Source of the DNA: Microstegium vimineum
Taxonomy: Eukaryota; Streptophyta; Magnoliopsida; Poales; Poaceae
Direction of reading: 5' to 3'
Length of the DNA: 64,000 nt
Assembly: GCA_022036555.1 (NCBI GenBank)
Contig: CM039122.1
Location: forward strand, 52,356,952-52,420,951
Part shown: positions 58,071 to 64,000 of the stretch, piece after piece
Layout of the letters: the number at the start of each line of letters is the position of its first letter
Numbering within the stretch: position 1 is the first letter of the stretch
Position numbers and translations under genes: made by a program
Notes under the pieces: model-generated
Database searches by the model: none
The model's input: only the letters and a program-made list of their open reading frames with translations
What the model was told of the DNA's origin: nothing

Positions 58071-60327
58071 ATGTCGTCGGCGGTGGAGGCCATCTCCTGC
58101 TCCAAGGTCGACGTCCCCGCCGGTCCAGAGCCAGAGGAAGCGGCCAAGAACGCAGCGGCGCCCGCGGAGCACGGCGGTGCCGCGGCGGCGCCCAACGGCA
58201 AGTGCGGCGAGGCGGCGCCGCGTTGCCACGAGGAGGAGGAGGAGGAGGACAACGACGAGGAGAAGGCTCCCAAGGTCATCGACCTCGGCCCCAGGGTCAG
58301 CATCAAGGAGCAGCTCGAGAAGGACAAGGTACGGGCGCTCGCTCGCTTTGCTGCATTGCATTCCCTCAGCCGGCCGCCATTGATGCATGCCAAGCTTCAA
58401 TTCGTTCCCGTCTGCGGACATGGCATGCCGACGATCTTGCCCGTCTCTTACTCTTTCGGTTACGAGGAGCCACTTCAATTCAAGCGCGTTTCTTTCTCCA
58501 TCACTAATAATAATACACTTTGTTTGGGGGGTTCGCGTTCCACTTGCAGGACGACGAGAGCCTGCGGCGATGGAAGGAGCAGCTCCTCGGCAGCGTGGAC
58601 TTCAACTCCGTCGGAGGTAAACTCGCGTTCGCGGCTAAAAAAATTCGAGATTTTTAAGCAAAATTTGCCGGGCTGGGTGCATGCTTTTGTATTGGCTCGT
58701 CCGTCCGTCCGTGCGTCCTTGCGGCCTTGTTTAATGGCGCCAGTGGGGCGCCGGCACATGAAACACCTACGCATGTGAGCACCGGCATGCCGAGAGATGG
58801 ATGGTCCCGTGACCGGTGACCGCGACGCCGTGGGCCGTTCATTTGTTTGCTTGCCGTGACGTGCTTATATTAAGTTAATTAATCCGTTCTCTTCGCTGAT
58901 GCACCGTGCACCAGCCACACCCCGTACTGCACGTAACGGTTCGCGTAATCGTGCTGCGTTCTGCCGTAGAAAATAAATACGCGGGTAAAAGCTAGGCGGT
59001 GGCCGGTGGGGCTCGGTTGCAATGGTCGGTCGGTCGGCCGGCCTCCGGCGGCCGGCTTGCCTGTCTTTTCTGCCGGTCGTTTCTGAAGAAAATTGTGGCG
59101 GGGCACCGGCTATTGCCATTTGGATATTTGGTCTTCTGCAAATGATAGTTTGAATCCTGGACACGATCCTAGAAGTGCAGCTATAGGATACCAATGTTAT
59201 GTTAGCATCTTCCAATACTGAAAAGTGGCATACTGGTTGCCGTTGTTGTTCTCAACTCCTGATATAGCAGTAGTTTATATGGTGCTTTTGCTGCTTTTAA
59301 GATCAATCACATCTTGCAGGAACACTTGCCTTTTGGTTTAGGCTTTTTAGACCAATGTCAGTACACATTTTCATGCATCACGAATTTTTTCTTTTTATGC
59401 AAAGCACGTTTCTGGTTTTATTAGGCACATCTTCATGCGTTCGTCATGCTCTGCAAGTCGCTGGAAGCGATGAGAAGGGAAAAGAAAAACACTAGTAGCA
59501 GCATCACAATTTAATGCAATGAAATAATACTCCGTACTAACGAGATCTGGATTTTGAACATCCTGCACAAATGAATGTTGGCAGAGACGCTGGAGCCTGA
59601 CGTGAAGATAATGAGCCTGTCGATCCTGTCGCCGGGGCGGCCCGACATCTTCCTGCCGCTGCCGGTGGAGCCCAACAACGCCAAGGGCGCGTGGTTCACC
59701 CTCAAGGAAGGCTCCCCGTACCGGCTCAAGTTCACCTTCTCCGTCACCAACAACATCGTCTCCGGCCTCCGCTACACCAACACCGTCTGGAAGACCGGCA
59801 TCAAAGGTGAGAGAGAGAAAGAGGCTCTGAAACGCCAACCGCCCGGAACACACACGAACACACCATTTCCTTCCATTTGTGCGCACGAACGACCACGTCC
59901 GCCCCCTCCCCCCTAGCTAGTGTGCCAATCATCACTTGGTCACAGCTCACGGTCTGCTGGTTGGGTGGCGCAGTTGACAGAGCCAAGGAGATGCTCGGCA
60001 CGTTCAGCCCGCAGCTGGAGCCCTACACGTACGTGACGCCAGAGGACACCACCCCGTCAGGAATGTTTGCCCGGGGGTCCTACTCTGCCAGGACCAAGGT
60101 ACGTGGAATCGTGGTTGCAGAACGAGCGAGTCTTTTTTTTCTCAGTTCAGGACTTTCAGGCCTTCAGGGGAGTGTAGTGTAGCTTCAGAAATCCTTTTTA
60201 GACTTGAGAGTTCACAAGGTTTGGGCGTCTTGTTTTTGACGTACAGTTCCTCGACGACGACCGGAAGTGCTACCTGGAGATCAACTACACCTTCGACATC
60301 CGCCGGGACTGGCCGTCGAGGAGCTAG
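58071..60327 (+). CDS. Rho GDP-dissociation inhibitor (RhoGDI), five exons
   Basis: Binds prenylated ROP/Rho GTPases in the cytosol, holding them GDP-bound and off the membrane. Exons are 58071-58328, 58550-58616, 59585-59806, 59974-60098 and 60247-60327, all GT-AG and phase-consistent, giving 250 aa. Residues 1 to about 66 are a variable Ala/Glu-rich head with an acidic run (54-64). The helical regulatory arm follows (VIDLGPRVSIKEQLEKDKDD, ESLRRWKEQLLGSVDF). The immunoglobulin-like prenyl-binding domain has KIMSLSILSPGRPDIFLPL, FTLKEGSPYRLKFTFSVTNN, GLRYTNTVWKTGI and MLGTFSPQLEPYTYVTPEDT. It ends CYLEINYTFDIRRDWPSRS. Length and ending match plant RhoGDIs (Arabidopsis SCN1 family). No defect was seen. 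Confidence 0.95.
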
Positions 60328-61188
60328 CTGATCGGCCTTCACATCAATCGTTTCGTTTCGTTCTGTCATTTTCGCTTTTCTACGTTGGCTCGTCCTGTCC
60401 TGTCCTGTCCGTAGGTTTTGCTCACCATGTTGCTGCGTGCATTTACGTGTGTTTGTGAGTGTGTGAATATCCCTTCCATGTGCCAGTTGGATGTCTTGTT
60501 GACACCGCTCGTAGGCAGCGCATGTCGATCAGGTCGGTCTACCAGTCCATGCGTGCGTGGGCGTGTTGAACTTTTGTCAGGGTCTCGTTTTTTCGAACTG
60601 CCTGTTGAGTTCAGAGCAGTGAAGCTGCGTTTTGCGTCAATGTGTTCTGTTCTGTTCTATTCTGTCTGTTAATAGTGTCTGCTAATAACGTCTGAAATCC
60701 CTGGCAACATGACATCTGACATCATTCATGAGGTCGACGGTAAAAACTCAGCAACGCCGACTGAACTTTCAGTCGTTGTCTTTCAACAAATCGTACCATC
60801 AAATCTCGTGTCGTCTCGACACCATGAGGCATCAAAGCACGCACACTTCTCCCAATCACAAGTCAGAACCTACTGATCTGGGAGAGTTTGATGAAGAGAA
60901 AATCCCTTCATTGCCGTCAGAAACTATAACAATACTTTCATTGCCATCCAAAAATGTGTCTTCCTTTCACCGCAATCCATTTAGATTTGATTGACTTACC
61001 CTTGTTTGCCATTACCGTCAGTTCTGGAAGCAAACTGACGACGGCAACAACAACAGAGACAACGATTCGGCGAGCAATCATCTTTGAGCGCAAGGTCTTT
61101 CACGGCACGGTTCCTCCACCGCTCGTGCACAGTAGTTGAGGAATATCTACTACAGCAGCATCAGCAGTACTCATCTTGTAGCAGGCAG
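60328..61188. other. RhoGDI 3' UTR and intergenic DNA
   Basis: The 3' UTR probably covers the first 300-350 bases (T/G-rich with TGTTCTGTTCTATTCTG near 60644-60666). Beyond that, up to the hAT end, no gene is visible. Confidence 0.4.
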
Positions 61189-61197
61189 CAGGGTTTT

Positions 61198-61760
61198 TGT
61201 TACCGAACGGTAACCGCGGTAACCGGTCGGTTACCGACAAACCGGCCGCGGGCGGTTCGGTTTCGGTACCGGTTTGAATTCAAATTTTAAATTTGAATTT
61301 TTTTAAAAAAAAATTCTGAAAAAATTCCTAAAAATAGTTCACGATTTATAGAGTCCAATGGTGTAAAAAAATTTCAAATTGGAGTTCGTTTGCTATTTTT
61401 TGGACATGTTTAAGTTTGAAAAAAAAAAGAAAAAAGAAAAAAACCGGCCGGCCCGTTAAGGGCCCATGCGGCCCATTGGCTCCTGGCGCCTCCTACAAGG
61501 GAGCTGTCGGCCGGGGGGGGGGGGGGGGTGTCCGCGCCCCAAACCCTATCCGCGCCCGCCCCCGTCACTTCCGCCCCCGCGCCGCCCGCAGCCGACCGAG
61601 CCCCTCGGTAACCGACCGGACGGCGGCGGTTACCGAGAGATTTGGTCGCTAACCGACCAGGCCGCCACGCGCCCCCCCCCCCCCCCCCCCCGCCGGTTAC
61701 CGACCGGACGCGACGGTTACCGACCCCCAGAACGGTAACCGACCGGGTTGCTTCGGTAAG
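61198..61760. repeat. hAT subterminal GGTTACCGA / TCGGTAACC repeats
   Basis: Many direct and inverted copies of GGTTACCG and CGGTAACC cluster at 61198-61245 and 61605-61755. They are likely transposase-binding sites, as in other hAT elements. A G16 run (61513-61528) and a C20 run (61672-61691) lie between and beside them. Confidence 0.75.
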
Positions 61761-61854
61761 TTTTTTTTTTGTTTTTTTCATTTCCTTGCATTTGTAGTTG
61801 CTTTAGTTGTAGGATTTAGTTATGATAAGCTATAGGATGTAGGATTTATGGAGT

Positions 61855-62040
61855 ATATGATGTAGAAAATATTTATTGTAGGAGGATTTGACTTAGGACG
61901 TATATAGGAGTTAGGTTTATTTGGTTTAGGATTTAGGATTTGCGGTTGGATTTGCTTTAGGATGTATGTAGGATTTAGGATTTAGGATTTAGGTAGGATT
62001 TAGGTGTATGTTAGGATTTAGGTTTATTTGCGGTATGATT
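61855..62040. repeat. TTTAGGA-rich tract in hAT leader
   Basis: Repeated AGGATTTAGGATTT units with spacers, resembling but not equal to the plant telomere unit TTTAGGG. It lies in the untranslated leader or intron before the transposase start. Confidence 0.6.
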
Positions 62041-62085
62041 TGATGCATGTGTTCGATTTGTTTGTGTTGTCCATTTGTGCAGGAG

Positions 62086-64000
62086 ATGCCGAGAGACCGC
62101 AGAGACATGGTATGGGAGCATGGTGAGAATCTTGCTCCCGGTTGGAGATGCAACTATTGTCGTACACAAAAAGCCGGGGGTGGTGCTTCCCGATTGAAGC
62201 AGCATTTGGCTGCGCGCGGGACGGAGGTGATCCACTGCAGCAAGGTGCCCAGAGACGTCCGGGAGTACTTTCAGCAGGAGATCGACAGAACTAGGCAGGC
62301 AACTAGTGACCGCTCTCGGCAGAGGGTTGCACGAGAGGCTGCTGCAACGGAGGGCAACCACCCCCTTGACGATGACGAGTACGAGGCTCAGTTGCAGGCA
62401 ACCATGAATCAGTCCAGAGCAGAATATGAGTACCAGGAGGGGGTGCAGCGGAGAGGAGGCGCTTACGAGCGTGGAGGTGGCAGTGGTAGTGGTACTGCTT
62501 CGCAGGGGGGCAATCCCTTGCAGAGGATGTTTCGGAGGTCTGGTTCACAGAGGCAGACCCCTGCGGTGGTGGAGGACTACAACTTGGCAGCCGGTACGAG
62601 GGGTGGACTCAAGCAGACAAGGATTGATACAGGCTCATGGACACAGAGGGGAAGGAACGCGAAGGACGCAATTGGGAAAGTTTGGGGAAAGTTTTTCCAT
62701 ACCGCAGGAATCCCCGGGAGACAGGCGGACAATCCGTACTTTGTTAGTGCGGTCCGGGAGACGCAGAAGTGGGGTAAGTACATATACTTGGAGACTTCAA
62801 TTCATTACGTATATTTCTCTATTCTCATGATTCGCTTACGATTGCAGGTGAAGGCATCGCGTCACCCAGTGGAAAGGATATAGACGGGAAGTACCTCGAT
62901 CATAACGAGAAGGACCTGCAGATCCGGTACGTAAAGTTTAAGGAGGAGTGGCCCTTGTTTGGGGTCACGTTGATGTGTGATTCGTGGATGGGTCCGACAA
63001 GAATGAATGTCATCAATTTTTTGATCTATTGCAATGGCGTCATGTGGTTCCACAAGTCAGTTGATGCAACGGGCAGGAGCCAAGATTCATCTTATTTGTT
63101 GGGGGTACGTCCAAAATATTGTGTCAGTTCACATGCACTATGTTTTCTCGGTTCCACTAAATGTTGTGCCTACTTGTGCAGCTGATTCGCAAGGTGGTTG
63201 AGGAGAGAGGTGCTGAGCATATCGTGCATATCGTCACGGACAACGGCGCCAACTTCAAGAGAGCATGCCAGAGATTGAACGAGGAGTACGAGCATATTGT
63301 TTGGACACCTTGCCTTGCACACACCATCAACTTGATGCTGAAGGACATTGGTCAAAGGCCGGAGCATGCAGGTATGATCTCCGTATGCAAGCGCATTTCA
63401 ACTTGGCTGCACAACCATGACCAGTTGAATGCAATGATGAGGGAAGCCATTGGTGGTGAGTTGGTCAAATGGAATGCCACTAGGTTTGGGACCAACTACA
63501 TGTTCATGGAGAGCTTCCATCGGAAGCGTGATCGTTTTATGGAGTGGATGGGATCTCCCAAGTTCTTGCATAGCAGGTGGGGAAAATCCAAGGAAGGCCA
63601 TTATGCTCACGCAAGGTTGTCTAGTATACAGTGGTGGGATGGACTCAAATACATCATCGATTCAGTGGCACCAATTTACAGGTTCCTTCGGTTCGCTGAT
63701 CAGGATAGGCGACCTAACCTATGTGAAGTAGTGTACAACTTCCAAGAGTGCAAAAAGGAGATGGAGGTCTTCTTTGGAACAAATGTCTCAACATGGCATC
63801 AGTACAAGGCTATCATGGATGGCAGGATTGCGGACGTGTACTATGGCACACATGTGGGCCCAGGTGCAATCACAACCATTATTAAAATAGCAGTCTCTAC
63901 ATATTGAGTATTTACCATTTGCTAATTTGTCGTGCATCGTATGTTGCAGCTGCTGTCCTCAACCCAAGGCTTGTATACCGTTACAATCCAACTCCGCAAA
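62086..64000 (+). CDS. hAT transposase (BED finger, hAT core), partial at window end
   Basis: DNA-cutting transposase. Exons are 62086-62773, 62848-63104, 63182-63863 and 63950 onward, with GT-AG borders and consistent phases; the 3' end is beyond the window. The start at 62086 follows an acceptor-like TTTGTGCAG; an upstream in-frame ATG at 62047 is less likely. The N-terminal BED-type finger is CNYCRTQKAGGGASRLKQHL with a later Cys. A Gly/Ser/Arg-rich linker follows. The DUF659-type region (ADNPYFVSAVRETQKW, then TLMCDSWMGPTRMNVINF) carries the first catalytic Asp, and HIVTDNGANFKRAC carries the second. TPCLAHTINLMLKDI and WNATRFGTNYMFMESF follow. The third catalytic Glu and the dimerisation region are not in view. 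No stop or frameshift is seen, so it may be functional. Confidence 0.88.

Larger units (their letters stand above)
61189..64000 (+). mobile_element. Autonomous-type hAT transposon, 5' part (continues past window)
   Basis: It begins at CAGGGTTTTTGTTACCG (61189), a hAT-type terminal motif, followed by subterminal GGTTACCG repeats and a spliced transposase gene on the plus strand that is open to the window edge. The right end and the target duplication are outside the window, so the boundary rests on the left terminus only. Confidence 0.75.

Noticed and set aside
57614..58507. Plus-strand ORF of about 300 codons overlapping the RhoGDI start
   Set aside because: Different frame from the RhoGDI CDS, runs through its 5' UTR and intron, Arg/Ser-rich without a domain.

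Overview
The window is nuclear DNA of a grass. This follows from GT-AG spliced plant genes, grass-type Stowaway and Tourist MITEs, Ty1/copia elements of Sirevirus type, and Ty3/gypsy elements with antisense genes. Encoded proteins look most like those of panicoid (maize/sorghum-type) grasses, but that is a judgement from memory and the species cannot be fixed here.

Three host genes are present. A makorin-type CCCH/RING E3 ubiquitin ligase lies on the minus strand (coding exons 3830 down to 547). A mitochondrial ADP/ATP carrier lies on the plus strand (9976-11397, 387 aa, with a 1.3 kb intron in its 5' UTR). A Rho GDP-dissociation inhibitor lies on the plus strand (58071-60327, five exons, 250 aa). 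Between and beside them are several MITE-scale DNA elements. One is a TIR element (4363-5570) carrying a nested Mutator-like foldback element with a perfect 9-bp target duplication. At the right edge is the 5' part of an autonomous hAT transposon with an open, spliced transposase gene (61189 to beyond 64000).

The middle 41.6 kb (14816-56388) is a four-level nest of retrotransposons that can be resolved to the base from target-site duplications. Level 1 is a solo LTR of a Sirevirus-like element in minus orientation (TSD CACAC). It was split by level 2, a full-length Sirevirus-like copia element, 15626-55530 (TSD CGGTG; gag, protease, integrase, RT/RNase H and a downstream env-like ORF). Its pol was split by level 3, a Ty3/gypsy element of Tat type, 21076-47429 (TSD CCTCT; gag, pol with two RNase H domains, and an antisense gene). 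Its 3' LTR was split by level 4, a pol-deleted gypsy element, 36589-46659 (TSD CAACT/CAATT; gag plus an antisense spliced plant-mobile-domain gene). Reading frames in levels 2 and 3 are broken by stop codons and indels. Level 4 has an open 799-codon gag and LTRs that look very similar, so it is probably the youngest.

The most interesting content is the pair of antisense, intron-containing genes in the two gypsy elements. Both lie between the sense genes and the 3' LTR, both have a TATA-like box upstream, and both follow the same plan: a globular N-terminal domain, a low-complexity Pro/Ser/acidic middle and a coiled-coil C-terminus. Their N-terminal domains look unrelated. Each element is also saturated with its own short word (GCCGAT in level 4, CTCGA in level 3).
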